The notes under the pieces: model-generated
Told to the model about the DNA's origin: nothing
The model's database searches: none
What the model saw: the letters and a program-made list of their open reading frames with translations, nothing else
Assembly: GCF_030816915.1 (NCBI RefSeq)
Contig: NZ_JAUSYN010000002.1
Span: forward strand, 124,001 to 188,000
Source of the DNA: Streptomyces sp. B3I8
GTDB taxonomy: Bacteria > Actinomycetota > Actinomycetes > Streptomycetales > Streptomycetaceae
DNA: 64,000 nt
Direction of reading: 5' to 3'
Made by a program: the position numbers and the translations under genes
In this document: piece by piece, positions 34,871 to 42,497 of the stretch
Layout of the letters: each line of letters starts with the position of its first letter
How positions within the stretch are numbered: position 1 is the stretch's first letter

Positions 34871-34914
34871 CCTCCGTGCGGTGAGTTCCTGGACAGCTCC
34901 CACCGCACCGGAGG
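34871..34914. terminator. hairpin between convergent MarR and reductase genes
   Basis: CCTCCGTGCGGTG and CACCGCACCGGAGG pair over 13 bases with one bulge around a 17-base loop. It lies 90 bases after the MarR stop and 55 from the reductase stop. Confidence 0.5.
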
Positions 34915-34968
34915 TCATCGTCATGTTCAAGGTCTACCGAATGTCAACGATGCTCGTGGTCAATACAC

Positions 34969-35709
34969 CTAGTCCATCCGGAAGCCCGCGGGGCCGCGTT
35001 CCGTCGCGGCGGCGAGTTCCTCGACCCGGGCGGCGGGCAACGGCACGCCGGGGGCCTGCTGGACCCAGGCCACCAGTTCGGCGGTGGTGAGGCCGGCCGG
35101 CGGCGGGCCCACGTACGAGAACGCGTACAGGGGGGTGTTGGGCTCGCTGCGCCAGCTGTCCGCGAGTGGGCCGAGGTCCACGGTGTCGAAGCCGAGGGCG
35201 TCCAGGAACGCCGCTGTCTCCTTCTTCGCGTCCGGGTCGTCGCCGGACACCGGCAGCGCGGTGCGGTCGGGGGCTCCGGCCGGGCGGAAGAGGTCGAGCA
35301 GCTGTCGGGGACCGATGTTGTGCAGGGCCTTCACCACCCGGGCCCCGGGGAGACCGCGCTGCACCAGTTCGCTGGAGGTGAGGGCGTCGCTGTCGAGTTC
35401 GGGCAGGTTCCAGCCCGGCTTCGGCGCGTAGTTCATCGGGTCGATGACGATCCGGCCCACGAGTTCCTCGCGCGGCAGCCCCTCACGGGCGGCCAGCGGC
35501 ACGGCCGCGAGGACCATGTCACCGGCACGTGCCGCCTCGGCGGGCGTCGCCGCGCGCGCCCGACGGCCGAGCCGGGCGACGAGATCGTCCAGCGTGCCGG
35601 GGCCCCGCGAGTTGCTCAGGACGACGTTCAGGCCCGCGTCGACGGCTCGGCGGGCGACCCCGGCGCCGACCATGCCGGTACCGATGATGCCCAGGGTCGT
35701 AGTGCTCAC
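34969..35709 (-). CDS. NADP/F420-binding reductase-like protein
   Basis: 246-residue dinucleotide-binding protein. The N-terminus LGIIGTGMVGAGVARRAVDA is a Rossmann fold, followed by VLSNSRGPGTLDDLVARLG, the SRG-type motif of NADP-binding F420 reductases, and VIDPMNYAPKPGWNLPELDS, then VKALHNIGPRQLLDLFRPAG. The family includes NADPH:F420 oxidoreductase and many proteins with no known substrate. I chose the GTG at 35709, with GGAG eight bases upstream; ATG at 35748 adds an Arg-rich lead. It is divergent from a LysR gene with a palindromic LysR box between. Cofactor is inferred from motif. Confidence 0.82.
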   Translation of the reverse strand: MSTTTLGIIGTGMVGAGVARRAVDAGLNVVLSNSRGPGTLDDLVARLGRRARAATPAEAARAGDMVLAAVPLAAREGLPREELVGRIVIDPMNYAPKPGWNLPELDSDALTSSELVQRGLPGARVVKALHNIGPRQLLDLFRPAGAPDRTALPVSGDDPDAKKETAAFLDALGFDTVDLGPLADSWRSEPNTPLYAFSYVGPPPAGLTTAELVAWVQQAPGVPLPAARVEELAAATERGPAGFRMD

Positions 35710-35887
35710 TTCTGTTCTCCGTTCGGGTGTACGCGCACACCACGCCACGCGTTACGGCGTCCGGTACCGGTGGTCGGTGGGGGGACGCGGTGGCCGTCGT
35801 GGTGGACCCTCGTCCGCCGCGGTGTGCTCGGTGTCCATCACAGTTCATGCGGGCCGGGCGAACAATGAGCGGATCGAATCGGCAGCG

Positions 35888-35902
35888 ATCACATTTTGTG
35901 AT
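35888..35902. promoter_or_regulatory. LysR box
   Basis: ATCACA-TTT-TGTGAT is a perfect dyad with the T-N11-A pattern, AT-rich in a GC-rich setting. It ends 8 bases before the LysR start. Confidence 0.7.
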
Positions 35903-35910
35903 AGATCAGG

Positions 35911-36762
35911 GTGGTGGAACTGAGAGCGCTCCAGTATTTCGTGACCGTCGCCGAGGAGCTGCACTTCGGGCGTGCCGCGCAGCGGCTGAACATCGTGCAG
36001 CCGGCCGTGAGCCAGCAGATCGTACGGCTCGAACGGGAGCTGGGCGTCCGTCTGCTGGACCGCACGTCACGCCGGGTGCGGCTCACCCCGGCCGGTGGGC
36101 GCGTGCTCGCCGCTGCCCGCGAGACCCTCGCCGCCGCGGCCCGGGTACGGGTGGTGGCCGGGGAGCCGGCGGCCGCGTTGCGCATCGGTGTGGCCTCCTG
36201 CGTCACCGCACGCCTCGACCGGGCGCTGTCCCGCCTGCACGAGGCCGAACGTCCCGCCGAACCGGAACTGGTCGATCTCCCGGTGGCCGCGCGCCTCGAC
36301 GCGGTGCTCGGTGGTGACCTGGACCTGGCGCTGGTCCGCGGCACGCTCGCGTCCACGGCACTGACGGTCGTGCGGGCCTGGTCCGAGCCCCTGCACGTGG
36401 TGTTCGGGCACACGCACCCCGCCGCCGGCATGCCCTCGGTCACGCTTGCCGACCTCGCCCCGGACGGCCTGCGGCTCCCCTCCCGGGACAGCGACCCGCC
36501 CCTGCACGACGCGATCCTCGCCGCGCTGCCCCTGGCCCCCGCGCGGCCGCCTGCCGGGGACATGCTCCATGTGCTGTTCGAGGTGGGCCGGCACCCGGGG
36601 GCCTGGACGCTGATGCCGGCGGAACAGCTCGCCCTCACCCGCTCCGAGCGGCTGCTCCAGGTGCCCCTCACCCCGCCGGTGACCGTCGACGGGCACGTCG
36701 TCACCTCGCGCGCCACGCCCGAGTCCTGCGTGGCGTCGTACGTGGCCGCGTTCACGGACTGA
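35911..36762 (+). CDS. LysR-family regulator
   Basis: 283-residue regulator. The N-terminal helix-turn-helix is ELRALQYFVTVAEELHFGRA, AQRLNIVQPAVSQQIVRLER, followed by RLLDRTSRRVRLTPAG. The effector domain (ALRIGVASCVTARLDRALSR) is shorter than usual, with the second lobe compressed, so the protein is near the lower size limit. GTG at 35911 or 35914 is the start; both are close to the palindromic box. It should control the divergent reductase. It ends 59 bases before the convergent TetR stop. Confidence 0.84.
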   Translation: MVELRALQYFVTVAEELHFGRAAQRLNIVQPAVSQQIVRLERELGVRLLDRTSRRVRLTPAGGRVLAAARETLAAAARVRVVAGEPAAALRIGVASCVTARLDRALSRLHEAERPAEPELVDLPVAARLDAVLGGDLDLALVRGTLASTALTVVRAWSEPLHVVFGHTHPAAGMPSVTLADLAPDGLRLPSRDSDPPLHDAILAALPLAPARPPAGDMLHVLFEVGRHPGAWTLMPAEQLALTRSERLLQVPLTPPVTVDGHVVTSRATPESCVASYVAAFTD

Positions 36763-36821
36763 CCCGACGCGGGTTCGCGCGTTCCGGGGGTGTCACGTGC
36801 GCGTCCGCCCGGCCACCGATG

Positions 36822-37430
36822 TCAGGGACGTGGCCCCGCGGACGCCGGTACGGCGCGCTCCGCGGCCGGTTGCCCGGGGCTCACCCCGCGGACCGTCAGG
36901 TCGAGCAGCCTGCGTGCCTCGACGGCGGCTTCCGGGCGGCCCTCCGTGGCCAACGCGATGCCCGTGACCAGGGCGAGCAGCTCCGCGGCGGTGACGTCCG
37001 GCGCCACCGCGCCCGCCTGCGCCGCGCGTCGCAGCAGCGGTTCCAGTCCGCGGCAGAGCACCACCGCGCAGACGCTCTCGTGGGACGGGTCGTCGAGCCC
37101 GTCCTGGGCCAGGGCCTCCCCCATGCCGCGGGCGGAGGCGCTGTAGTCGGTGAGCGCGCCCAGCCATTCGAGCAGTGCGGCACGGGCGTCGGAGGCGCCG
37201 GTCAGCGACTCGGCGTGGGCACACAGCGACTCGATCCGCTCGCCGAACACCGCCCGCAGCAGCGCGCGTCGGCCGGGGAAGTGCCGGCGCACCGTGGCTG
37301 AGCCGACCCCCGCGAGACGGGCGATCCGTTCGAGGGAGGCGTCCGCGCCGTGGGCGGCGACCTCGCGCTCGGCGACGGCCAGGATGCGCGCGTAGTTGCG
37401 CCGGGCGTCCGCTCGCTGACCGTCGGGCAT
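36822..37430 (-). CDS. TetR-family regulator
   Basis: 202-residue repressor: RRNYARILAVAEREVAAHGA, ASLERIARLAGVGSATVRRH, FPGRRALLRAVFGERI form the DNA-binding domain; the rest is the helical ligand domain with a typical RGMGEALAQ helix. ATG 37430 is preceded by GGAGAGG. A 23-base palindrome lies 55 bases upstream, between it and the divergent NmrA-type gene, so it probably represses both. A longer upstream frame is excluded because it would run through that operator. Confidence 0.85.
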   Translation of the reverse strand: MPDGQRADARRNYARILAVAEREVAAHGADASLERIARLAGVGSATVRRHFPGRRALLRAVFGERIESLCAHAESLTGASDARAALLEWLGALTDYSASARGMGEALAQDGLDDPSHESVCAVVLCRGLEPLLRRAAQAGAVAPDVTAAELLALVTGIALATEGRPEAAVEARRLLDLTVRGVSPGQPAAERAVPASAGPRP

Positions 37431-37484
37431 GGCGTCCTCTCCTGGTTGCCAAGTGGCGGGGGCCTCCGTATCGTACCCGGCACA

Positions 37485-37507
37485 TAAACGGCGGGCCCCG
37501 CCGTTTA
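37485..37507. promoter_or_regulatory. TetR operator, 23-base palindrome
   Basis: TAAACGGCGGG and its exact complement flank a single C (11-1-11). It is the longest perfect dyad in the window. Confidence 0.75.
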
Positions 37508-37580
37508 GGGCCGTCCCTCGTCGTGCCCCAGCACTCCGGCACTCGACATGCCGCAACTACGTCCGCCACGGCAAGCACCG

Positions 37581-37610
37581 CCACAGCCACAGCCACAGCC
37601 ACAGCCACAA
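37581..37610 (+). repeat. CCACAG hexanucleotide repeat in leader
   Basis: Five CCACAG units (the last ends in A) precede the GGAGG ribosome site of the NmrA-type gene by two bases. Copy number changes could alter leader structure. Confidence 0.65.
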
Positions 37611-37623
37611 CCGGAGGAACACC

Positions 37624-38550
37624 ATGACCTCAGCACCTGCACCGGCACCCGCATCCGCACCCGTCCTGGTCACCGGGGCCACCGGGCACCAGGGCGGTGC
37701 CACCGCCCGCGCCCTGCTCGCGTCGGGCGTGCCCGTCCGGGCCCTGGTGCGCGACGCGAGCACCGACCGGGCCAGGGCGGTCGAGGCACTCGGCGCCGAG
37801 CTCGTCACCGGTGACCTCTACGACCGCGACTCCCTGGTCGCCGCTGCCGAGGGAGCCCGCGCGGTCTTCTCCGTACAGCTCCCGGACATCGGCGGGCGCG
37901 GCTTCGAGGGTGAACTCGCCCAGGCCGTCAACCTCATCGGGGCCGCCAGGACCGCCGGGGTGCCGCAGTTCGTCCAGACCACGACCTCCGGGGTGGGACG
38001 GCACACCTCCTGGGTGAAGGACCACTGGGCCTTCATGGAGCCCTACTTCGCCACGAAGGCGGAGATCCAGGACCGCGTCCGGGAGGCGGGGTTCGCACGC
38101 TGGACGCTGCTCAAGCCGTGCTACTCGATGGAGAACTTCCTGCCCTCCGAACACGACGTCATCCCCCGCGGCCTCGAGGGGGGACTGGTCAGCCTGCTCA
38201 AGCCCACGACGCGGCTGGCGCTCGTCGCCCTCGACGACATCGGCAGCGCCGCGGCCGCGGCGATCGCCGAGCCGGAGCGGTTCGACGGCGTCGAGCTGGA
38301 ACTGGCGGGCGACCGGCGCACGATGACGGAGATCGCGGACATCCTCTCCCGCGTCTCCGGCACCGAGCTGACCGCGCCCGACATGACGCGCGAGGAGGCG
38401 GTCGCGGCCGGCCTGTCCGGCGCGGGGCACGGGCAGGCCTCCCTCAACGACCACCCCCAGCCGGCCGACCCGGCCCACGCCCGCGCACTCGGCCTGCCCA
38501 CGACCGACTTCGAGACCTGGGCACGCACGTACTTCCCCGTGGCCGCCTGA
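37624..38550 (+). CDS. NmrA-family NAD(P)-binding protein
   Basis: 308-residue Rossmann protein. VLVTGATGHQGGATARALLA is the dinucleotide motif; VRALVRDASTDRARAVEALG and VTGDLYDRDSLVAAAEGARA follow the NmrA pattern; there is a VKDHWAFMEPYFATKAEIQD block with no clear Tyr-x3-Lys pair at the standard SDR place. Such proteins act as redox sensors or isoflavone-type reductases. ATG 37624 is preceded by GGAGG at seven bases. It is divergent from one TetR and convergent, at ten bases, with another. Its first 12 residues are an Ala/Pro repeat. Confidence 0.82.
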   Translation: MTSAPAPAPASAPVLVTGATGHQGGATARALLASGVPVRALVRDASTDRARAVEALGAELVTGDLYDRDSLVAAAEGARAVFSVQLPDIGGRGFEGELAQAVNLIGAARTAGVPQFVQTTTSGVGRHTSWVKDHWAFMEPYFATKAEIQDRVREAGFARWTLLKPCYSMENFLPSEHDVIPRGLEGGLVSLLKPTTRLALVALDDIGSAAAAAIAEPERFDGVELELAGDRRTMTEIADILSRVSGTELTAPDMTREEAVAAGLSGAGHGQASLNDHPQPADPAHARALGLPTTDFETWARTYFPVAA

Positions 38551-38560
38551 GCCCGGCGGG

Positions 38561-39247
38561 TCAGCGCCGCAGCCACTCGTCGAGCAGGGCGGCCTCGACC
38601 TTGCTCAGCATGGGCAGTTGCGGCAGGAGTGTCCGGAACGCGGCGACGACGGCCGCCGGGTCCCGGGTGGACACGACGGGCTCGTCGACGAGAACGGCGC
38701 GCGCGACCGCGTCGAACGCGGCGTCGGCGAGCTGCGGATCGCTCTGCTCCGGCGGCAGACTCAGCAGGGTGTGCACGGTGCCGATACCCGCCGCACGGAT
38801 GAGGTGGACGGCGCGTTCCTCGCTCACCCGGAGCAGCCCGGCGGCCGCTATCCGGTGCACCCGCTCGGCCAGGATCCGCACGCCCTTGACCTCCGCCGGG
38901 GTCTCGCGCGCGCGGACCGGGTCGAGCAGGAGCGCGAAGACGTGCGGATTGGACACCCCGAAGTCGATCTGCGAGCGCCATCCGGCACGGAGGTCCTCGA
39001 CGGGGTCCTCCGAGGGCGGGGCGGTCTGTTTACGGGCCACGTGCTCGGCGAAGACATGCTCGGCGGCGGCGTCGACCAGGTCGTCCTTGCCCTGGAAGAA
39101 GCGGTACAGAGCGGGGGGCTGCAGCCCGGCCTCCTGCGCCACGCGACGCGTGGTCACCGCAGCGGGTCCCTGTTCGCGCAGCAGGTCGGCCGCGACCCTC
39201 ACGATGCGCTCCCGGGTGGTGTCTCGCCGCTCCGTCTTCGAAACCAT
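38561..39247 (-). CDS. TetR-family regulator
   Basis: 228-residue repressor: RERIVRVAADLLREQGPAAV, TTRRVAQEAGLQPPALYRFF, QGKDDLVDAAAEHVF form the DNA-binding domain. The ligand domain includes FALLLDPVRARETPAEVKGV. The ATG at 39247 follows TATCAT by seven bases on the minus strand, a leaderless promoter with a near-consensus -10. The divergent SDR gene is its probable target, with TATCA-type repeats in the 200-base space between. No ribosome site is present. Confidence 0.85.
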   Translation of the reverse strand: MVSKTERRDTTRERIVRVAADLLREQGPAAVTTRRVAQEAGLQPPALYRFFQGKDDLVDAAAEHVFAEHVARKQTAPPSEDPVEDLRAGWRSQIDFGVSNPHVFALLLDPVRARETPAEVKGVRILAERVHRIAAAGLLRVSEERAVHLIRAAGIGTVHTLLSLPPEQSDPQLADAAFDAVARAVLVDEPVVSTRDPAAVVAAFRTLLPQLPMLSKVEAALLDEWLRR

Positions 39248-39254
39248 GAACACG

Positions 39255-39260
39255 ATGATA
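39255..39260 (-). promoter_or_regulatory. -10 box of leaderless TetR transcript
   Basis: TATCAT on the minus strand ends seven bases before the ATG at 39247. Confidence 0.55.
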
Positions 39261-39385
39261 TCGCCCGAGTGAGACAGCTGATGTTTCCGTTGATACTTCT
39301 GACGTGAGCCTGCAAGGAGACGAATGAAAGCGCACGTCAGAATGGTCTGGCGCCCTTGTGCGCAACTCGGCGTGACCAATGGAAA

Positions 39386-39396
39386 TATCAGTGATA
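39386..39396. promoter_or_regulatory. small palindrome between TetR and SDR genes
   Basis: TATCA and TGATA flank one G. A second TGATA occurs near 39291. It is a candidate half of the TetR operator; the region is AT-rich against its surroundings. Confidence 0.4.
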
Positions 39397-39448
39397 CTGT
39401 TCACTTCGTCGTCATCGTCTCATCGGCACAACGAACGGGGAGTCACCC

Positions 39449-40318
39449 ATGTTGATCGTCACCGGAGCCACCGGCCGCCTCGGGGCGCTGATCGTCGACC
39501 GCCTGCTGGAGCGGGTGCCGGCCGAACGGATCGGTGTCAGCGTGCGCGACGTGGACAAGGCCGCCGGTCTCGCCGCACGCGGAGTCCGGGTTCGGGCGGG
39601 CGACTTCACCGAGCCCGGCAGTCTGAAGCACGCTTTCGAGGATGCCGAGCGCGTCCTCGTCGTCTCCGCCTCCCTCTGGGGCGACGCCGCGGTCGCCGCG
39701 AACAGCGCCGCCGTCGACGCGGCGCGCGAGGCGGGCGCCCGGCGGATTCTCTACACCAGCCACCAGGCCGCCTCCCCCACGTCCCGCTTCCTGCCGCAGC
39801 CCGTCCACGCGGCCACCGAGGAACACCTGCGGCGACAGGGCGTCCCCTACACCGCCCTGCGCAACGGCTTCTACACCGCCACCCTGCAGCACTACATCGG
39901 CGCGGCGCTGGAGACCGGCACGCTCGCCGTGCCGCAGGACGGCCCGTTCTCCTGGACGGCCCACGAGGACCTCGCCGAGGTCGCCGCCGCCGCTCTGGCC
40001 GACGACGCGGACGGGACGCTCGACGGCGTCACGCCGCCCCTGACCGCGCCCCGCACGCTGGACTTCGCCGGTGTCGCGGAGGTTCTCGGCCGCCTCACGG
40101 GCCGCGCTGTCGCCCATGTCGTCATGGGTGACGACGAGTGGATCGAGGGGGCGGTCGCCGCCGGCATGCCGCGTCCTGCGGCGGAGTTCTCCCTGACGAT
40201 GTTCACCGCGGCCCGCGACGGCGAGTTCGACGTCACCGGCTCCACCCTGGAATCCGTCATAGGCCACCCCGCCCGGACCGTCGAGGAGGTCCTGGCACCC
40301 GTCGTGGGCACCCGGTGA
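39449..40318 (+). CDS. NAD(P)H-binding quinone oxidoreductase-like protein (QOR2/NmrA type)
   Basis: 289-residue Rossmann protein beginning MLIVTGATGRLGALIVDRLL. The blocks GVRVRAGDFTEPGSLKHAFE, ILYTSHQAASPT, and VPYTALRNGFYTATLQHYIG match the YtfG/QOR2 group that reduces quinones using NADPH. Cytoplasmic. ATG 39449 is preceded by GGGGAGT. Divergent from the TetR gene at 39247, it forms a one-enzyme module. It is a paralogue at fold level of the NmrA-type protein 1 kb upstream, which has the same arrangement with its own TetR. Physiological acceptor unknown. Confidence 0.84.
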   Translation: MLIVTGATGRLGALIVDRLLERVPAERIGVSVRDVDKAAGLAARGVRVRAGDFTEPGSLKHAFEDAERVLVVSASLWGDAAVAANSAAVDAAREAGARRILYTSHQAASPTSRFLPQPVHAATEEHLRRQGVPYTALRNGFYTATLQHYIGAALETGTLAVPQDGPFSWTAHEDLAEVAAAALADDADGTLDGVTPPLTAPRTLDFAGVAEVLGRLTGRAVAHVVMGDDEWIEGAVAAGMPRPAAEFSLTMFTAARDGEFDVTGSTLESVIGHPARTVEEVLAPVVGTR

Positions 40319-40400
40319 GCCCGCTGAGGCTCCGCCCCGTCGCCGTGACCGCCGACGGAAGCCGGATACGGACGGCGGCCCGGCGTCGCCTGCTCGTCGT

Positions 40401-40436
40401 CCACCCGGTCCACCCGGTCCACCCGGTCCACCCGGT
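40401..40436 (+). repeat. 9-bp tandem repeat, four copies
   Basis: Four identical CCACCCGGT units. On the minus strand they encode a repeated Arg-Val-Asp in the frame downstream of the Cys-motif gene, so copy number changes would keep that frame. Confidence 0.75.
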
Positions 40437-40459
40437 CCTCCCGCGACGTCGGACGCTCG

Positions 40460-40777
40460 CCCCGTGACGACGTCAGCTCGGGGGCGTGCAGCGTGGCCAA
40501 CGGCTCGGGGCCCGCGTACTGCCGGCAGGCGCAGCGCCGGGGGGCCTTCTCGGGGGTGTCCGTGTCGGCCCCGCCCCCGCCCCCGTCCGCTTCGCCGTTC
40601 TTGACGGACGCGTAAGCAGAGCCCGTCCTTGGCGTCGTGATAGGCGAGGTGACGCCCGCAGCCGCAGACCGGCTCCGGCCCGGCCGACTTATTCTCCCTG
40701 GCCTGTCGGCGATCGGCCACGGCCCGCTTCAGCCGGTCGTACGCGCCGCCGGCCGCATAACCGCTCGCCAGGATCAC
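40460..40777 (-). pseudogene. frameshifted small Cys-motif protein gene
   Basis: From a GTG at 40777 (GAGG seven bases before) the frame reads ILASGYAAGGAYDRLKRAVA, then PVCGCGRHLAYHDAKDGLC. In the next frame the protein continues YASVKNGEADGGGGG and CACRQYAGPEPLATLHAPEL. A single extra T in TGCTTACG near 40614 explains the shift: removing it gives Cys-Tyr-Ala-Ser. The CxC...HxxxHD...C...CxC pattern suggests a small metal-binding fold known in streptomycete hypothetical proteins; function unknown. Beyond 40460 the second frame runs on past the 9-bp repeat into the neighbouring gene without a stop, another sign of decay. Sequencing error is possible for the single base. Confidence 0.6.
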
Positions 40778-40922
40778 CAATGCGCCTCGAACCCCGTCAT
40801 CGCTCCCCCCTGCGTCGACTGTGACCCGAGCCTTGCGGACAGGTCCGGGCCGGCACCGTGACGGAACACGAACAGTCACAAAATCGTGTGCCGTCGCGGA
40901 CTCGGCGGTGCAGACTCGCCGC

Positions 40923-41540
40923 ATGGTGGACATGGGGACGTTCCGGAACGCGGTGGTCCGTCGGGCGTCCGGGAGGCCGGCCGGGGAGGCGGAGGAACTG
41001 GCCGGGCAGGCGGGGGTGCGTGCGGCCGTTCTGGTGGAGGGGGCCAGTGACCTCGCCGCCGTGGAGGCGCTGGCCGCGCGGTGCGGGCGGGACCTGGCCG
41101 CCGAAGGGGTGTGCGTCGTGCCGATGGGCGGGGCGATGAGCGTCGGACGGTACGCCCGGCTCCTCGGGCCGGAAGGTCTCGGGCTGCGCCTGTCGGGATT
41201 GTGCGACGTGCGCGAGCGGCCCTTCTTCGACCGCGGCCTGCGGCAGGTCGGGGCGCCGGCCGACGCGGTGTTCGTGTGCGTGCGCGACCTGGAGGAGGAA
41301 CTCGTCCGCGCGCTGGGCGCCGACCGGGTCGAGGGAATCGTCCGCGACGAGGGCGAACTCCGCCCTTGGCAGACGTTCCTGCGCCAGCCGGCGCAGCACG
41401 GCCGGCCCCGGGAGCAGTTGTTGCGGCGTTTCCTCGGTACGAAGAAGGGCCGCAAGATCCGCTACGGGCGGCTCCTCGTGGAGGCTCTCGACGGGGAGCG
41501 GGTGCCGGCGCCGCTCGACGGGCTGCTCCGGAGCCTGTGA
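40923..41540 (+). CDS. TOPRIM-domain protein
   Basis: 205-residue protein. The core AAVLVEGASDLAAVEALAAR carries the TOPRIM glutamate (VEG), VCVVPMGGAMSVGRYARLLG the following strand and glycine turn, and LRLSGLCDVRERPFFDRGL the acidic CD.RE motif. This is the metal-binding nucleotidyl transfer/hydrolase fold of OLD-type nucleases, here without the ATPase half. Streptomycetes carry such stand-alone proteins with no assigned role; DNA or RNA cleavage is possible but unproven. ATG 40923 lacks a strong ribosome site. The C-terminal part (LLRRFLGTKKGRKIRYGRLL) is basic. It has no partner gene adjacent. Confidence 0.74.
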   Translation: MVDMGTFRNAVVRRASGRPAGEAEELAGQAGVRAAVLVEGASDLAAVEALAARCGRDLAAEGVCVVPMGGAMSVGRYARLLGPEGLGLRLSGLCDVRERPFFDRGLRQVGAPADAVFVCVRDLEEELVRALGADRVEGIVRDEGELRPWQTFLRQPAQHGRPREQLLRRFLGTKKGRKIRYGRLLVEALDGERVPAPLDGLLRSL

Positions 41541-41988
41541 GCGGCGCGTGACCCGCGCGTGTGCGGGCGTACTCCCGCGCTCTCCTCGGGCTACCGCGCC
41601 AGTACCCCCACCGGAACGAGCGTCCGCAGCGGGGTGGCCGGGTGTCCCGCCTCCGGGGCGCCGAGGAGCCCGCCGACCAGGGGCGCTCCCGGCGCCGTCG
41701 CGGACGGGGCGGGGCGCGGCCTCGGCGGGGCCGGGGCGGCCTGCGCGCGGGCGGACGCCAGGAAGGCGGCCGTCAGGACAGCGACGGAATCGGAGACGAA
41801 GAGACAGCAGGCACTGGCTATTTCCTTGATCATGCCGATGCCGACGAACATCACCCGGCCGGGAAACACCCACCGGCCCCGCGTTCCTCCGGAACGGTCA
41901 TCCAAGACGGCAGGGGTCACCCAAGACGGCGGGAGCCACCCGGGACGGCGCGGGACCGGCCGAGCGGCACGGGGAGTGCGCGCGTCCT
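41541..41988. other. 448-base gap with one doubtful small frame
   Basis: Only one frame is noteworthy, a minus-strand frame 41591-41833 beginning MIKEIASACCLFVSDSVAVL, which looks like a signal or membrane segment followed by Pro/Ala-rich sequence. It has no ribosome site, so I do not call a gene. The rest shows repeated TCATCCAAGACGG-like and CACCCAAGACGG-like sequence near 41895-41930 and nothing else. Confidence 0.35.
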
Positions 41989-42420
41989 TCAGCCCGTCGC
42001 CTCCCGGATACGGGCCAGGAGCGCGCGCAACCGGTCGCGGTCGGGCGCGGTGAGGCCGGCGGTCGCCTCGGCCAGGGCACGGCGGTCGATCTCCTCGGCC
42101 TCGCGGTGGCACTGGCGGCCCTCCTCGGTGAGGCGCAGCAGGAACGCCCGCCGGTCGTGGGGGTGCCGGACCCGTTCCACCAGCCCGTCGCGTTCCAGGC
42201 TGTCGACGATGGTGGTCGCGGTCCGGGCCGCGATGCCCGTCCGCTCGCTCAGGTCGCGCATCCGCAGCGGTTCCTCGGCCCCGGCCAGCATCCGCAGCGC
42301 CCGCAGCCGGGCGACCGACGCTCCCCCCGCGCGCAGCCGCACCTCCACGAACTGCCGCAGTCCGTGCGTCGTCTCGTACAGCTCGTCGACCAGGACGTCG
42401 CTGCTGCCCTGCACTGCCAT
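41989..42420 (-). CDS. MarR-family regulator
   Basis: 143-residue winged-helix protein: DELYETTHGLRQFVEVRLRA, LRMRDLSERTGIAARTATTI (recognition), VDSLERDGLVERVRHPHDRR (wing) and LRLTEEGRQ. ATG 42420 is preceded by GAGG eight bases upstream; an in-frame ATG at 42462 borders the palindrome and is an alternative that adds 14 residues. It is divergent from a DHA2 drug exporter, the standard MarR/exporter pair, and an imperfect dyad lies between. Confidence 0.83.
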   Translation of the reverse strand: MAVQGSSDVLVDELYETTHGLRQFVEVRLRAGGASVARLRALRMLAGAEEPLRMRDLSERTGIAARTATTIVDSLERDGLVERVRHPHDRRAFLLRLTEEGRQCHREAEEIDRRALAEATAGLTAPDRDRLRALLARIREATG

Positions 42421-42463
42421 GGTGCCCACCTCGTGCCCACCTCGCGTCTCGTGGACGACCATT

Positions 42464-42481
42464 CTATGAGTACGCACATAG
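42464..42481. promoter_or_regulatory. candidate MarR operator before exporter
   Basis: CTATG and CATAG flank eight bases with further partial symmetry (AGTACGCA). It ends five bases before the TATGCT -10 box of the exporter at 42486-42491. Confidence 0.55.
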
Positions 42482-42485
42482 TGTG

Positions 42486-42491
42486 TATGCT
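42486..42491 (+). promoter_or_regulatory. -10 box of leaderless exporter transcript
   Basis: TATGCT ends six bases before the GTG at 42498. Confidence 0.5.
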
Positions 42492-42497
42492 CAGCAA

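Noticed and set aside
40401..40436. CRISPR-like array
   Set aside because: The 9-bp units are directly abutting with no spacers, and no cas gene is present. The other tandem repeats are also simple.
40460..40777. Programmed ribosomal frameshift in the Cys-motif gene
   Set aside because: No slippery heptamer or downstream pseudoknot is seen; a single inserted T explains the shift.
41591..41833. Small minus-strand frame with a hydrophobic start
   Set aside because: No ribosome site or -10 box supports it, and the rest is Pro/Ala-rich as random frames are here. It is only mentioned in the gap entry.
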